Part shown: positions 21,151-30,209 of the stretch, piece by piece
Layout: the number at the start of each line of letters is the position of its first letter
How positions within the stretch are numbered: the stretch's first letter is position 1
From: Hyphomicrobiales bacterium
Lineage (GTDB): Bacteria; Pseudomonadota; Alphaproteobacteria; Rhizobiales; Aestuariivirgaceae
Direction: 5' to 3'
DNA: 64,000 nt
NCBI GenBank assembly: GCA_025363755.1
Contig: JANYLQ010000047.1
Span: forward strand, 1-64,000
Translations under genes and position numbers: made by a program
The notes under the pieces: generated by a model
What the model was told of the DNA's origin: nothing
Seen by the model: the letters and a program-made list of their open reading frames with translations, nothing else
The model's database searches: none

Positions 21151-21834
21151 CTAAGGTTCCCATTCAGTCGCCATGTTTTTGTTTTTAAGTTTTGTTATCC
21201 AGTCTTCCAGCGAGATAGTTGGAAGCGTGAATTGGTCTTTAGTGCTTGCATAGTCATGGCCGCCCAAGCGGCCCACGGCCTGCATGCGGGCCTGGTCAAC
21301 GTGTTTGTTCGTGGGATCGACGCTGTCTGAACGAATAAACGCGCCCACGACCTCACCAAGTATAATCTCTCTCGATTTACCCACTGCCAATGTCAGATAA
21401 CGTTTGCATTCCAGTGATGCGGGCGATTGCAGAATGCGCGGACATCCCACATGAACGCCAGGTACAGCAGTCAAGCCCGCCATTTCAAGTTCGTCCACGT
21501 CTGGCGGAAATGGCACTGCGCAGATATTCATGGCCTCAACCATGGCGTCATCAACAATATTGACGGTGAATTGTTCAGTCACACGGATGTTGCGGCCTGT
21601 GTCCTTGAAATCAACATTAGCCTTGTTCTCCACGCCGATGGCCACGATTGCCGGATCGCCTGACAAAGCATTGAAGAAGCTAAACGGTGCAGCATTGACG
21701 ATCCCATTCTCGTCAACTGTAGTTACAAGTGCGATGGGGCGCGGAATAACAGTGCCAATGATCAGCTTATATTTGTCGCGGCCCGACAGGTGTGCAAAAT
21801 CAAAATGAGTGTGGCCCACATCAGCAGAACTCAT
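21151..21834 (-). CDS. Flavin reductase-like (DIM6/NTAB) FMN-binding protein
   Basis: 227 aa with the split-barrel flavin-binding fold. The hallmark is IIGTVIPRPIALVTTVDENGIVNAAPFSFFNALSGDPAIVAIG (about residues 27-68). The segment NICAVPFPPDVDELEMAGL follows, then GEVVGAFI. The start overlaps the GntR stop by 4 bases. Family members bind FMN and some supply reduced flavin to monooxygenases, but no flavin monooxygenase is encoded in this window. It may partner an enzyme elsewhere or have another role in the pathway. Confidence 0.75.
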   Translation of the reverse strand: MSSADVGHTHFDFAHLSGRDKYKLIIGTVIPRPIALVTTVDENGIVNAAPFSFFNALSGDPAIVAIGVENKANVDFKDTGRNIRVTEQFTVNIVDDAMVEAMNICAVPFPPDVDELEMAGLTAVPGVHVGCPRILQSPASLECKRYLTLAVGKSREIILGEVVGAFIRSDSVDPTNKHVDQARMQAVGRLGGHDYASTKDQFTLPTISLEDWITKLKNKNMATEWEP

Positions 21835-22586
21835 GTTCCAGACCCTACTATGCGCAAACCACCCTTCGAATTTTTTGTCGTTTTGGAACCGCCCTCTTCC
21901 ACGTTGGTATATAGTTCAAGCTTTTTCGCCAATGTGGGCTGTTCTGACTGGACAGAACTTATGAGTGCCCGGTTCTCCACTTCACCGATGTGATGGTCCA
22001 TCAGCCTACTTGCAGCAGCAACATCCCCGGCCTCGAGGGCATGAATAATCTCCGTATGTTCCAGCACACCACATTCTGCAGAATGTGGCCTGCCGAATAC
22101 CGCAAGTACCAGAGAGCAACGCGTGACGATTTCCGAAACATAGCGAAACAAAATTGCGTTGCCGCTGAGTTCAGCAAGCAGAATGTGAAACTCGCCCGCC
22201 AGTCGAATTGATTTGGTTTGCTCGCCCTCGCCTGCCGCTGCCACTTCCTTGGTTAAATGGTTGGCAAGTACCGACTTGAATTGCGGGTTCCAACGACCGG
22301 CTACAAGACGTATGACTTCTCTCTCGAGTGCGCGCCGCACTTGAAAGGTCGCAACGGCATCATCAAGACTCGGAGTAACGACTGTTGCTGGCCGCTTGCC
22401 ACCAATTTTGATTAGTCCATCACTGCTCAATTTACCAAAAACTTGGCGCACCAAAGTACGACTCATGGAGAACAAGGCACCTACCTCATCTTCAGGCAAC
22501 TTCTCTCCGGGTTTCAACGCCTGGTCGATAATCGCACGCTTCAACGCGACATAGGCTTGATCGGCACGATTGGGAGATTTTGCCAT
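21831..22586 (-). CDS. GntR-family (FadR/FCD subgroup) transcriptional regulator
   Basis: 251 aa. Residues 8-75 form a GntR winged helix (VALKRAIIDQALKPGEKLPEDEVGALFSMSRTLVRQVFGKLSSDGLI). The C-terminal FCD ligand domain carries the metal-binding Asp/His residues expected around FHILLAELSGN and HTEIIHALEAGD...LMDHH. It is the first gene of the leftward operon and faces the rightward catabolic operon over about 220 bases, so it is probably the local repressor of both. Two TGTATACA-like sites lie in that gap. Confidence 0.85.
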   Translation of the reverse strand: MAKSPNRADQAYVALKRAIIDQALKPGEKLPEDEVGALFSMSRTLVRQVFGKLSSDGLIKIGGKRPATVVTPSLDDAVATFQVRRALEREVIRLVAGRWNPQFKSVLANHLTKEVAAAGEGEQTKSIRLAGEFHILLAELSGNAILFRYVSEIVTRCSLVLAVFGRPHSAECGVLEHTEIIHALEAGDVAAASRLMDHHIGEVENRALISSVQSEQPTLAKKLELYTNVEEGGSKTTKNSKGGLRIVGSGT

Positions 22587-22806
22587 GGACTCCTCTTAAA
22601 CTTTAGTTTGATAACTATCGTATACATCAACGTGTAACGCAAGTATTCATTATGCCCATTTTTTATACAGTAACGCCTATTATTTAAACGCATTCTGCCT
22701 TCTAAAAAGCACGTTTTCTCTTTTAATATAGGCTAAAATAGGGATAGAGTGCGAAATAGACGTCACGAATAAATCCGCGAATTCATGTATACAAAGGACT
22801 TTCTCA
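22587..22806. promoter_or_regulatory. Divergent promoter region with two GTATACA-type operator candidates
   Basis: CGTATACA at 22619-22626 lies 33 bases before the GntR start codon. TGTATACA, an exact palindrome, lies at 22786-22793, 13 bases before the start of the rightward operon. GntR/FCD factors typically bind short palindromes of the type TNGTNNNACNA, which TTGTATACAA fits. A site close to each start would let one repressor control both directions. The rest is AT-rich promoter DNA with a TTTTTATACAG stretch at about 22660. I see no ykkC, PRPP or other riboswitch core here. Confidence 0.5.
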
Positions 22807-22989
22807 ATGGTGCACCAAGGAGACCAAACCCTCGATAAGCAGTCTGTATCTATTGAACTGCGCTTGAACTCACAGCAGCGGGAATTGCTGCAGCGCGCCG
22901 CTGTAACAGAAGCACTGCCGACTATCGAAGCCTTGGTGCGACTGGCCATTTCTGAAACCGCCGCCGCAGCGGAGAAATCGAATGTCTGA
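22807..22989 (+). CDS. Small 60-residue protein resembling the C-terminal tail of its DUF1989 neighbour
   Basis: 60 aa, ATG behind AAAGGA. The pattern VSIELRLNSQQRELLQRAA..EALPTIEALVRLAISE repeats that near the end of the following protein: ITIELSPEEYAVFERSARADIYGDDMPSALRDFV. The shared frame is a beta strand (xxIEL), a Gln/Glu-rich helix with an R-x-A core, and a second helix. It overlaps the next start by 8 bases. No known family comes to mind. I suggest a duplicated accessory domain acting with the DUF1989 protein, but this is read by eye. Confidence 0.6.
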   Translation: MVHQGDQTLDKQSVSIELRLNSQQRELLQRAAVTEALPTIEALVRLAISETAAAAEKSNV

Positions 22990-23932
22990 TCGAAAAGCAG
23001 TTTTTGAATGGATCATGCAGCCGGGCACAGGCAAGGCACTGGAGTTACGCAAAGGCCAAATTTTGCGCGTCGAGCAAATTGAAGGCGCACAATGTGTCGA
23101 CTTCAACTGTTTCAATTTGCACGACTACAAAGAATTCATGCATTGTGGCCGCACACGAACAGTCCACGGTTTCAACCCTAGCAAGGGCACATTTCTCTGG
23201 TCTGCGCCGCCGCGCGAGCAGGCGATGATGTATATTCTTGAAGATACCTATGGCCGGAACGACGTGTTGTTCCCGCGCTGCAGCGCTTATCTGTATGAGA
23301 GCGCCTATGGCTTTCACCAGCACACAAATTGTCATGATATCCAAACAGAGGCTCAGCGCGAATACGGATTAACCCCCGATGATGTGCACGACAGTTTCAA
23401 CATGTTCATGTGCACAGAAGTAACGCTTGATGGTCGGGCCAGCATCACACGACAAGTGTCAAAAAAGGGAGACTACATAGAGTTGTTGGCGCTGATGGAC
23501 GTTCTTGCCGTGCCCAATGTGTGCGGCGCAGACGTTATGCGCACCAGCAATTTTGGGCTGAAGCCAATAAAACTAGAAATTTTCGAAGCGAGCGAAAAAG
23601 AACTTGCATCCGTTCCTAAGTTGCCCGTGTTAAAAAGCCAGCGCACCCCAGCGGATTTCAGGAACGCTCAGATTAAGTCAACCCGAGCCTTGGTGGCGGA
23701 CCGCAGCTATAGCGCCAGCTTTCAGAATACACCGCTTGTTGAAGAGGCGATTACCATTGAACTTTCGCCAGAGGAATACGCCGTGTTTGAACGCAGTGCG
23801 CGCGCTGATATTTATGGCGACGACATGCCGTCCGCGTTGCGTGACTTCGTTTTCACCTGGTGGGAAAATAAATACCTGAGGGCTGCAAGCGGTGCCCCCC
23901 GAATAGAGACAGTTGGCGTAGATCAGAAATGA
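22982..23932 (+). CDS. Long DUF1989 (urea carboxylase-associated family) protein with extra C-terminal domain
   Basis: 316 aa. Residues 1-210 match the DUF1989 fold of carboxyguanidine deiminase subunits: LELRKGQILRVEQIEGAQCVDFN, TYGRNDVLFPRCSAYLYE, HTNCHD, DSFNMFMC and KKGDYIELLALMDVLAVPNVCG. The Cys/His positions (HQHTNCHD, FMC, NVCG) could form a metal or catalytic site. About 100 further residues are not found in the short subunits at 35.0-36.4 kb; they end in a helical module also present in the 60-aa protein before it. Its neighbours are a 2OG oxygenase and biuret-type hydrolases, so it probably deiminates or hydrolyses an amidine- or ureide-like intermediate. Reaction not known to me. 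Confidence 0.75.
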   Translation: MSDRKAVFEWIMQPGTGKALELRKGQILRVEQIEGAQCVDFNCFNLHDYKEFMHCGRTRTVHGFNPSKGTFLWSAPPREQAMMYILEDTYGRNDVLFPRCSAYLYESAYGFHQHTNCHDIQTEAQREYGLTPDDVHDSFNMFMCTEVTLDGRASITRQVSKKGDYIELLALMDVLAVPNVCGADVMRTSNFGLKPIKLEIFEASEKELASVPKLPVLKSQRTPADFRNAQIKSTRALVADRSYSASFQNTPLVEEAITIELSPEEYAVFERSARADIYGDDMPSALRDFVFTWWENKYLRAASGAPRIETVGVDQK

Positions 23933-24897
23933 TGAGCGAGCTTAATATTCCCATCATTGATATTAGCTCGCTCTTTATTGGTGATGTTGCGGGCACAGAA
24001 AGTGTGGCACAGCAAATCGGCGCTGCATGTCGCGGCATCGGATTTTTCTATATTGTCGGACATGGCATTTCAAAAGTGTTGCTGGAAAATGTTTTTGCAG
24101 CAAGTGCCGCCTTCTTTGCTCAACCATCGGATGAAAAGCAAAAAGTGCTTTATTCCGCTCAGTCAGGAAATCGCGGTTATGTGCCCATGAAGGGTGAGGC
24201 GCTGGATCCCTCAAAACCCTCAGACCTCAAAGAAGCGTTTAATATTGGTTTCGACATTCCTGCCGATGATGACGAAATTCATGCTGGCGTAAAATTTCGC
24301 GCGCCGAACCTCTGGCCAAAGCAACATGAGTTTCGTCAAGCGATGTTGGAATACTATACAGCGGCTTGGGGAATCGGTCGTGCATTGCACAAAGCGTTTG
24401 CAATGAATCTTGCATTGCCACCAACTTATTTTGAAGACAAGCTTGACAGGCCCATGGCGGTCTTGCGGTTGCTGCATTATCCACCACGGCCAGAGCACGT
24501 CGAAACAGGGCAACTCGGTGCTGGGGCACATACGGACTATGGCTGCGTAACCTTGCTCGCAACTGATAACGTTGGAGGCTTAGAAGTTCAGACCCGAGAT
24601 GGCACGTGGCTTAAGGCACCGCCAATGCCCGAAGCACTGGTGTGCAACATAGGTGATTGCTTGATGAGGTGGACGAATGACATTTATGTGTCCACACCCC
24701 ACCGCGTCGTCAATCCGAAAGGCCGCGAGCGCTATTCTGTGGCATTTTTTCTCGATCCAAATCCAGACGCCGTCGTCGCATGTTTGCCAACATGTTGTGG
24801 CCCGGATAATCCACCACGCTATCCATCCATTCGCGGCGACGACTATTTGCAAAGCAGGCTTGACGCCACCTATGCAAAGGGGGGGCTAATAGGATGA
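23929..24897 (+). CDS. 2-oxoglutarate/Fe(II)-dependent oxygenase, isopenicillin N synthase family
   Basis: 322 aa. The DIOX_N part opens IPIIDISSLF and includes GIGFFYIVGHGI. The jelly-roll core has the iron ligands HTDYG (His and Asp, about residue 199) and His in STPHRVV (about 256). RYSVAFF supplies the Arg and Ser that bind 2-oxoglutarate C5. It is coupled to the DUF1989 gene by a 4-base overlap. Enzymes of this family hydroxylate or N-dealkylate small molecules. With amide hydrolases downstream, oxidative removal of an N-substituent that exposes a biuret- or guanidine-like core is an attractive but untested role. Confidence 0.85.
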   Translation: MMSELNIPIIDISSLFIGDVAGTESVAQQIGAACRGIGFFYIVGHGISKVLLENVFAASAAFFAQPSDEKQKVLYSAQSGNRGYVPMKGEALDPSKPSDLKEAFNIGFDIPADDDEIHAGVKFRAPNLWPKQHEFRQAMLEYYTAAWGIGRALHKAFAMNLALPPTYFEDKLDRPMAVLRLLHYPPRPEHVETGQLGAGAHTDYGCVTLLATDNVGGLEVQTRDGTWLKAPPMPEALVCNIGDCLMRWTNDIYVSTPHRVVNPKGRERYSVAFFLDPNPDAVVACLPTCCGPDNPPRYPSIRGDDYLQSRLDATYAKGGLIG

Positions 24898-25092
24898 AAG
24901 TGTCTGCACATTTTTTGATCTTCACAATTAAAACTGCAATTATTTTACGCAAAGCTTCTGGTCACGCTCCGAGACCTTCACAAGGAAAACAGGCCTAACC
25001 CTCTAAATCAATTGATTTTTCTGATATCAAAACAATCAGCGAGATATAATGGCACAGCCCTTGCTGGAATGAGTTCGGGAGCGGACACAGGG

Positions 25093-26223
25093 ATGAAAAC
25101 AATCGATAGTTACACTGCCGCGTTGCCGCCGAGACATCGCAGGAGCAGCGTTACTTTTACGTCAGATCGCTGGCGCACAACTTCGGAAGGCGTAATCATT
25201 GCTTTCGTGGCTCTGCTCACATCAGGACTGTTATTTTCATTATTCCTGCTATTGCTCGGCAAAAATCCGATGCAATTTTTTGCACTAATTTGGCAAGGCG
25301 GATTCGGAAGTTCCTTCTCCTTGCAAAACTCATTACAGCGCGCTGCACCCCTGATCCTAACAGGACTTGCCTTTGCCATTCCGGCGAAGATCGGGATGAC
25401 GATGATTGGCGCTGAGGGCGCTCTTGTGCTTGGCGGGTTTTCATCAGCGGCAGTTGCAATACCCCTCGTGTCGACCCATCAACCCGTTGTTCCTACGATG
25501 ATGATAATGGCACTCACTGGTATTTTGACAGGCGCTCTGTGGACTGGATTTGCGGGTTGGCTGAAATACAAGCGCGGCGTCAACGAAACCATTTCAACGC
25601 TTTTGCTAACCTATATTGCCATCGCCATTATGAATTTCTTCGTCGAAGGACTGCTTCGTGATCCCGCGTCGAAAAACAAAGCGTCCACAATGCCTATAGG
25701 CCAAGACTATATGGTAGGTCTGATGCCGGGCATGGATGTGCATTGGGGCCTTGTCGTGGGTGTGGTTTTTGCTGTTGCTTTGCATGTTTTGATGACGCGC
25801 ACCACGTTTGGATTTGCCGTTCGCATCAGTGGCGGCAACGTACGCGCGGCACTGGCACAAGGCCTGCCAGTTGGAAAATTGATTTTAACCTGTTCGGCCA
25901 TCGCCGGCATGTGCGCGGGTCTTGCAGGCTACTTTGAGGTTGCCGCAATTCAAGGACAGGCTAACGCATCGCTTGCGGCTCGTTATGGCTTTACCGGAAT
26001 ACTAGTTTCCTTTTTGGCCCGTCACAACGCGCTTGCCGTTATCCCTGTTGCGATCATGTTTGGTGCGATCAGTGCAGCGGGCGGCCTCATTCAACGCCGT
26101 ATGGATATGCCCGATGCCACGGCGCTGGTCTTGCAGGGCATCATTTTTGTGGTGCTGCTGGCCAGTGAAACAGTTTATGGGCGCTTTGCGATGTTCCAGC
26201 CCAAACTTGAAACCGCGCGCTGA
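25093..26223 (+). CDS. BMP-type ABC transporter permease 1 (NupP/YufP-like)
   Basis: About 376 aa from the ATG at 25093, chosen because GGGAG precedes it; the track start is a TTG. ATG 25069 is also possible. A 195-base gap before it holds no gene. After a cytoplasmic N-terminus there are about eight to ten membrane segments of the BPD_transp_2 family. The stretch PAKIGMTMIGAEGALVLGGF is typical of this permease, which usually reads N.G.EG. KYKRGVNETISTLLLTYIAI is also conserved. It overlaps permease 2 by 1 base. Together they form the membrane channel used by the binding protein at 20-21 kb. Confidence 0.85.
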   Translation: MKTIDSYTAALPPRHRRSSVTFTSDRWRTTSEGVIIAFVALLTSGLLFSLFLLLLGKNPMQFFALIWQGGFGSSFSLQNSLQRAAPLILTGLAFAIPAKIGMTMIGAEGALVLGGFSSAAVAIPLVSTHQPVVPTMMIMALTGILTGALWTGFAGWLKYKRGVNETISTLLLTYIAIAIMNFFVEGLLRDPASKNKASTMPIGQDYMVGLMPGMDVHWGLVVGVVFAVALHVLMTRTTFGFAVRISGGNVRAALAQGLPVGKLILTCSAIAGMCAGLAGYFEVAAIQGQANASLAARYGFTGILVSFLARHNALAVIPVAIMFGAISAAGGLIQRRMDMPDATALVLQGIIFVVLLASETVYGRFAMFQPKLETAR

Positions 26224-27143
26224 TGACCGCAGCTGACATTGCATTAATTCTCACCGCAATGCTTGGCGGGGCAATGCGAGTGTCAACCCCTTTCATCTTT
26301 GTAGCACTGGGCGAAACGCTCACCGAAAAATCGGGCCGGATCAATTTGGGCCTCGAAGGCACTCTCGTGCTCGGCGCTATGATTGGTTATGCGATTTCCT
26401 ATCAAACGGGATCACCGTGGCTTGGTGTTCTTGCCGCTGGGTGTTCAGGTATGTTACTCGGTTTGATCCATGGCGTGATATGCAGCCTGCCCCGTGTAAA
26501 CGATATTGCCGTTGGCATTTCCATGATGTCGCTGGGAACCGGCCTCGCGTTCTTTTTTGGCAAGCCCTATATCCAGCCTTCAGCACCACGGCTTCAATCT
26601 TTAGAGTTCGGTGGCTGGGCCAGCAATCCTGCGATAAAATCGGCTCTTGAAATCAACCCGCTCTTTATCGTGGGCATCGTGACTGCATTTATTATGTGGT
26701 GGGGGTTGGCCAATACCAAGCTGGGGCTCATCCTCCGCATGACAGGTGATTCAGAACCCGCAGCGAGGGCCATGGGCATTAACCCCATAAAGGTTCGTGT
26801 TGTAGCAACGGTATTGGGCGGCTTTCTAGCGGGTGTCGGTGGGGCATTCCTTTCCTTGTCTTATCCCGGCAGCTGGAACGAAGGCCTCTCATCCGGCCAA
26901 GGCCTGATGGCGGTGGCACTGGTAATATTCGCACGGTGGAACCCTCTGCGCTGCATTGTTGCGGCCCTGCTGTTTGGTGCTGCTGGTGCAATTGGCCCTG
27001 CCCTGCAATCGGTGGGTATAAGCCAAGGTTACTATTTCTTCAACGCGGCACCTTACATTCTCACACTCATCATTATGATATCGACGGCACGCTCTACCAC
27101 GGCGGCACGCGAAGCGCCGGGCGAGCTTTCGATCATCAAATAG
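26223..27143 (+). CDS. BMP-type ABC transporter permease 2 (NupQ/YufQ-like)
   Basis: 306 aa, very hydrophobic, BPD_transp_2 family. The conserved segment GETLTEKSGRINLGLEGTLVLGAM (about residues 28-52) is the hallmark of the second permease of nucleoside-type BMP systems. The start codon overlaps the stop of permease 1 (TGATG), so synthesis is coupled. The next gene follows after 9 bases with its own AGGAGG. It forms the heterodimeric channel with permease 1. Confidence 0.87.
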   Translation: MTAADIALILTAMLGGAMRVSTPFIFVALGETLTEKSGRINLGLEGTLVLGAMIGYAISYQTGSPWLGVLAAGCSGMLLGLIHGVICSLPRVNDIAVGISMMSLGTGLAFFFGKPYIQPSAPRLQSLEFGGWASNPAIKSALEINPLFIVGIVTAFIMWWGLANTKLGLILRMTGDSEPAARAMGINPIKVRVVATVLGGFLAGVGGAFLSLSYPGSWNEGLSSGQGLMAVALVIFARWNPLRCIVAALLFGAAGAIGPALQSVGISQGYYFFNAAPYILTLIIMISTARSTTAAREAPGELSIIK

Positions 27144-27152
27144 GAGGAAGAT

Positions 27153-27836
27153 ATGAGTGCCGAAACCCACATCGCCTCCACACCCTATGCGTGGCCTTAT
27201 GACGGCGATTTGCGCAGCGACACTTCGGCACTGCTCATCATCGACATGCAAACAGATTTCTGCGGGTCGGGTGGCTATGTTGATGTTATGGGCTATGACC
27301 TTTCGCTCACGCGCGCACCGATTGAACCTATTCGTTGCGTTTTGAAACTGGCTCGGGAAAAAGGTTGGACAGTCATCCACACCCGCGAGGGCCATCGCGC
27401 AGACCTTTCTGATTTGCCGGCAAACAAGCGCTGGCGCTCGCAACAAATTGGTGATGAAGGCCCGTGTGGCCGAATTCTTGTTAGAGGTGAGCCGGGATGG
27501 GAGATCATCGCCGAGCTGGCACCGCTGCCCGGCGAACTTGTAATCGACAAACCGGGCAAAGGTTCATTCTATGCCACTGATCTTGAGTTGCTTTTGCGCA
27601 CCCGCAGCATTCGCAATTTGATCCTGACTGGGATAACGACTGATGTCTGCGTTCACACCACCATGCGTGAAGCCAACGATCGCGGATTTGAATGCCTTCT
27701 TCTCGAAGACTGCTGTGGTGCAACCAAATATGAAAATCACCTGGCGGCAATCGATATGGTCAAAATGCAAGGCGGGGTGTTTGGCGCCGTTGCCGACAGC
27801 AAGGCTGTCTGTACTACTTTGGAGACTTTATCATGA
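27153..27836 (+). CDS. Isochorismatase-like cysteine hydrolase 1, biuret-hydrolase type
   Basis: 227 aa. The Asp-Lys-Cys triad is Asp31 (IIDMQTDFC), Lys133 ([10 protein letters not shown]) and Cys166 ([17 protein letters not shown]), as in biuret hydrolase BiuH. BiuH turns biuret into allophanate and ammonia; the close relatives TrtA and GuuH act on triuret and guanylurea. A strong AGGAGG Shine-Dalgarno precedes the ATG. The transport genes around it plus atzGEH downstream place it in urea-like nitrogen catabolism. Which of the three substrates it uses depends on second-shell residues that I cannot assign reliably. Ureidoacrylate hydrolase (RutB) is less likely, as no rut genes are near. Confidence 0.82.
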   Translation: MSAETHIASTPYAWPYDGDLRSDTSALLIIDMQTDFCGSGGYVDVMGYDLSLTRAPIEPIRCVLKLAREKGWTVIHTREGHRADLSDLPANKRWRSQQIGDEGPCGRILVRGEPGWEIIAELAPLPGELVIDKPGKGSFYATDLELLLRTRSIRNLILTGITTDVCVHTTMREANDRGFECLLLEDCCGATKYENHLAAIDMVKMQGGVFGAVADSKAVCTTLETLS

Positions 27837-29353
27837 ACACCGGTGCACGCGCCTTTTCTCTTGAAACTGTGGGCATGAGCAAAACCTTCGGCCAGCTGGT
27901 GGCCCTCGAAGATGTATCCATCAGTGTTAAGCCCGGCGAATTTCATGCTTTGCTGGGTGAAAATGGTGCAGGCAAGTCCACCTTAGTTAAATGCATCATG
28001 GGGTTTTATCAGCCAACGCGAGGCCATCTGATTGTTGACGGGCAGGAAAAGCAGATCAAATCCCCCGCTGACGCAAGGGACAGCGGCATTGGCATGGTTT
28101 ACCAGCACTTCACACTGGTTCCCTGCTTAACGGCGGCTGAAAACATGGTTATCTCACGCGGTGATGCGCCGTCGATTATTGATTGGACCAAAGAGAAAAA
28201 AGCCTTGGCAACCTTCATGGACCGAATGCCGTTTCAAGTGCCGTTGAATATACCTGTATCTGGGCTTGCAGCTGGCGAAAAACAGAAGCTGGAAATCCTC
28301 AAGCAACTTTACCTTGATCAGCGTTTCCTTATTTTGGACGAGCCAACGTCTGTTCTGACACCAGGCGAAGCTGATGAAATTCTGGGGCTTGTGCACACCA
28401 TGGCCCAAAAGGGAGAAATCAGTGTACTGATGATCACCCACAAATTCCGCGAGGTAAAGGCCTTCGCAGATAGCGTAACGGTTCTGCGGAGGGGGAAGTT
28501 GACAGGAACCGGGAAGGTTTCGGACCTATCCACCGATCAGATGTCACACATGATGATTGGTGAAACACAACTGCGTAAAAGCGATAGCCGCAAAGGCGAT
28601 GTAAAGCCCAAAAGTCGCATCGAACTCATTGGATTGTTTGTTGACGACAATCAGGGCCTGCCCGCCGTGGAAGCAGTCGACCTCAAAATCAATGGCGGTG
28701 AAGTTCTCGGCATCGCAGGTGTTTCCGGCAACGGACAAACTGAACTGCTTGAGGCACTGGCCGGGCAACGTCCTCTGAAAGACGGCCGCATTTTTGTGAA
28801 TGGCAAACCCTTTGAAGCGTCACGCAAGGATTATGACGCTTTCAAAGTGTTCGGGCTGCCCGAAGAACCGTTGAAAAATGCCGCCGTAAAGCGCATGAGC
28901 GTTGCGGAAAATCTGGCCTTTCGTACCTTTGACAAGCCACCAGTGACCAGTATTGGCTGGTGGTTGAAACCACCGAAAATGAGAGAAAAGGCCATTGACC
29001 TGATTGCGCAGTTCCGCGTGAAAACACCTTCGCCTGAAACGCCGATTGAAAATCTTTCCGGCGGCAATGTGCAGCGAACGATATTGGCGCGCGAGCTTTC
29101 AGGCGATGTTGAAGTTCTCATCGTCGCCAACCCCTGTTTCGGCCTCGACTTTGCCTCAGTTGCAGAAATCCGCGCCCAGATCATTCACCAGCGCAACAGT
29201 GGTGCAGCCATTTTGTTGATCTCCGAAGACCTCGACGAAATCCTTGAACTGTCGGACCGCGTCGCGGTGATGTCGGAAGGGCAGATTAATTATGTCGTTG
29301 CATCCGCTGAGGCAGATCGCAACACAATTGGCAAACACATGGCAGGGCATTGA
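27833..29353 (+). CDS. BMP-type ABC transporter ATPase, two fused domains (NupO/YufO-like)
   Basis: 506 aa. Domain 1 has Walker [10 protein letters not shown] (about residue 43) and Walker [15 protein letters not shown] (about 168). Its signature region reads [18 protein letters not shown]; the ABC motif is weak, as usual for this family. Domain 2 has [16 protein letters not shown] and the signature [16 protein letters not shown] (about 402). The Walker B region reads [13 protein letters not shown], with Asn for Asp and Cys in place of the usual residue. It overlaps both hydrolase genes by 4 bases. It powers the importer formed by the two permeases and the divergently encoded binding protein. 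Confidence 0.88.
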   Translation: MNTGARAFSLETVGMSKTFGQLVALEDVSISVKPGEFHALLGENGAGKSTLVKCIMGFYQPTRGHLIVDGQEKQIKSPADARDSGIGMVYQHFTLVPCLTAAENMVISRGDAPSIIDWTKEKKALATFMDRMPFQVPLNIPVSGLAAGEKQKLEILKQLYLDQRFLILDEPTSVLTPGEADEILGLVHTMAQKGEISVLMITHKFREVKAFADSVTVLRRGKLTGTGKVSDLSTDQMSHMMIGETQLRKSDSRKGDVKPKSRIELIGLFVDDNQGLPAVEAVDLKINGGEVLGIAGVSGNGQTELLEALAGQRPLKDGRIFVNGKPFEASRKDYDAFKVFGLPEEPLKNAAVKRMSVAENLAFRTFDKPPVTSIGWWLKPPKMREKAIDLIAQFRVKTPSPETPIENLSGGNVQRTILARELSGDVEVLIVANPCFGLDFASVAEIRAQIIHQRNSGAAILLISEDLDEILELSDRVAVMSEGQINYVVASAEADRNTIGKHMAGH

Positions 29354-30024
29354 TGATCAAAGTTGCGGCTGCTCCCTACCCCTATATTTTCCCGCCGGGC
29401 AAGACAGCGCTTGTCGTGATCGACATGCAGCGCGACTTCATTGAACCGGGCGGATTTGGCGCTGCCCTTGGCAACGATGTGTCGCGGCTGTCAGCGATTA
29501 TTCCAACAGTCGCCAAATTACTTTCAGTGTTCCGCAACAATGGCTGGCCGGTCATCCACACGCGCGAAGCTCATAAACCCGATCTCTCCGATTGCCCCCC
29601 GGCAAAGATTGCGCGGGGGTCTGCCAGCTTGCGCATCGGTCAGACGGGAGCCATGGGGCGGTTGTTGGTGCGCGGCGAAGCAGGCAACCAGATTGTTGAC
29701 GCGCTCGCGCCTTATAATGGTGAAATCACAATCGACAAACCTGGGAAAGGCATGTTTTGGGCTACTGGCTTACACGAAACGCTGCAAGACCAAGGGATAA
29801 CGCATCTGGTTTTTGCCGGGGTCACGACGGAAGTCTGTGTACAAACTTCCATGCGTGAGGCCAATGATCGTGGCTATGAATGCTTGCTTATCACAGATGC
29901 CACAGAAAGTTATTTTGCCGAATTCAAGGCCGTGACGATTGCAATGATCACCGCGCAAGGTGGAATTGTGGGTTGGGCAACACCACTGGCTGAACTCGAA
30001 AACGCGGTGGCATCAAAGTCATGA
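29350..30024 (+). CDS. Isochorismatase-like cysteine hydrolase 2, biuret/triuret-hydrolase type
   Basis: 224 aa, a clear paralog of the hydrolase at 27.2 kb. The triad is Asp25 (VIDMQRDF), Lys130 ([10 protein letters not shown]) and Cys163 ([17 protein letters not shown]). It differs from its sister around the active site: TTEVCVQTS versus TTDVCVHTT, and [10 protein letters not shown] versus [10 protein letters not shown]. That suggests a different substrate. Known pairs of this kind are triuret hydrolase (TrtA) next to biuret hydrolase (BiuH). It starts within the ATPase stop and overlaps atzG by 4 bases, so it is co-translated with carboxybiuret hydrolase. Confidence 0.82.
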   Translation: MMIKVAAAPYPYIFPPGKTALVVIDMQRDFIEPGGFGAALGNDVSRLSAIIPTVAKLLSVFRNNGWPVIHTREAHKPDLSDCPPAKIARGSASLRIGQTGAMGRLLVRGEAGNQIVDALAPYNGEITIDKPGKGMFWATGLHETLQDQGITHLVFAGVTTEVCVQTSMREANDRGYECLLITDATESYFAEFKAVTIAMITAQGGIVGWATPLAELENAVASKS

Positions 30025-30209
30025 GCGAAACACCATTTGACGCCGATCTAATGATTACTGTGATGAGTGCGTTCTTGGATTTGCCAATCCAACCTGAATA
30101 TCGCCAAGGCGTGGCGTCACATCTTCTGGCAAGCCATCGCATTGCGAAGAGCTTTCTTGATTTGGCACTCGACGACGAAGCTGAGCCTGCTCCGGTATTT
30201 ACCCCATGA
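30021..30209 (+). CDS. atzG: AtzG-like small subunit (DUF4089)
   Basis: 62 aa, predicted all-helical. [44 protein letters not shown] is the DUF4089 pattern (helix, PEYR-type motif, hydrophobic helix, acidic stretch, AP.F end). AtzG forms the 1-carboxybiuret hydrolase complex with AtzE, where it is structural and required for stability. It overlaps hydrolase 2 and atzE by 4 bases each, as expected for subunits made in step. HpxX of oxamate utilisation is a homolog, but no allantoin or oxalurate genes are near. Confidence 0.85.
   Translation: MSETPFDADLMITVMSAFLDLPIQPEYRQGVASHLLASHRIAKSFLDLALDDEAEPAPVFTP

Noticed and set aside
22587-22806. Second ykkC riboswitch before the biuret-type operon
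   Set aside because: Neither the GGGTTCCG nor the ACGGCGGGA core is present.
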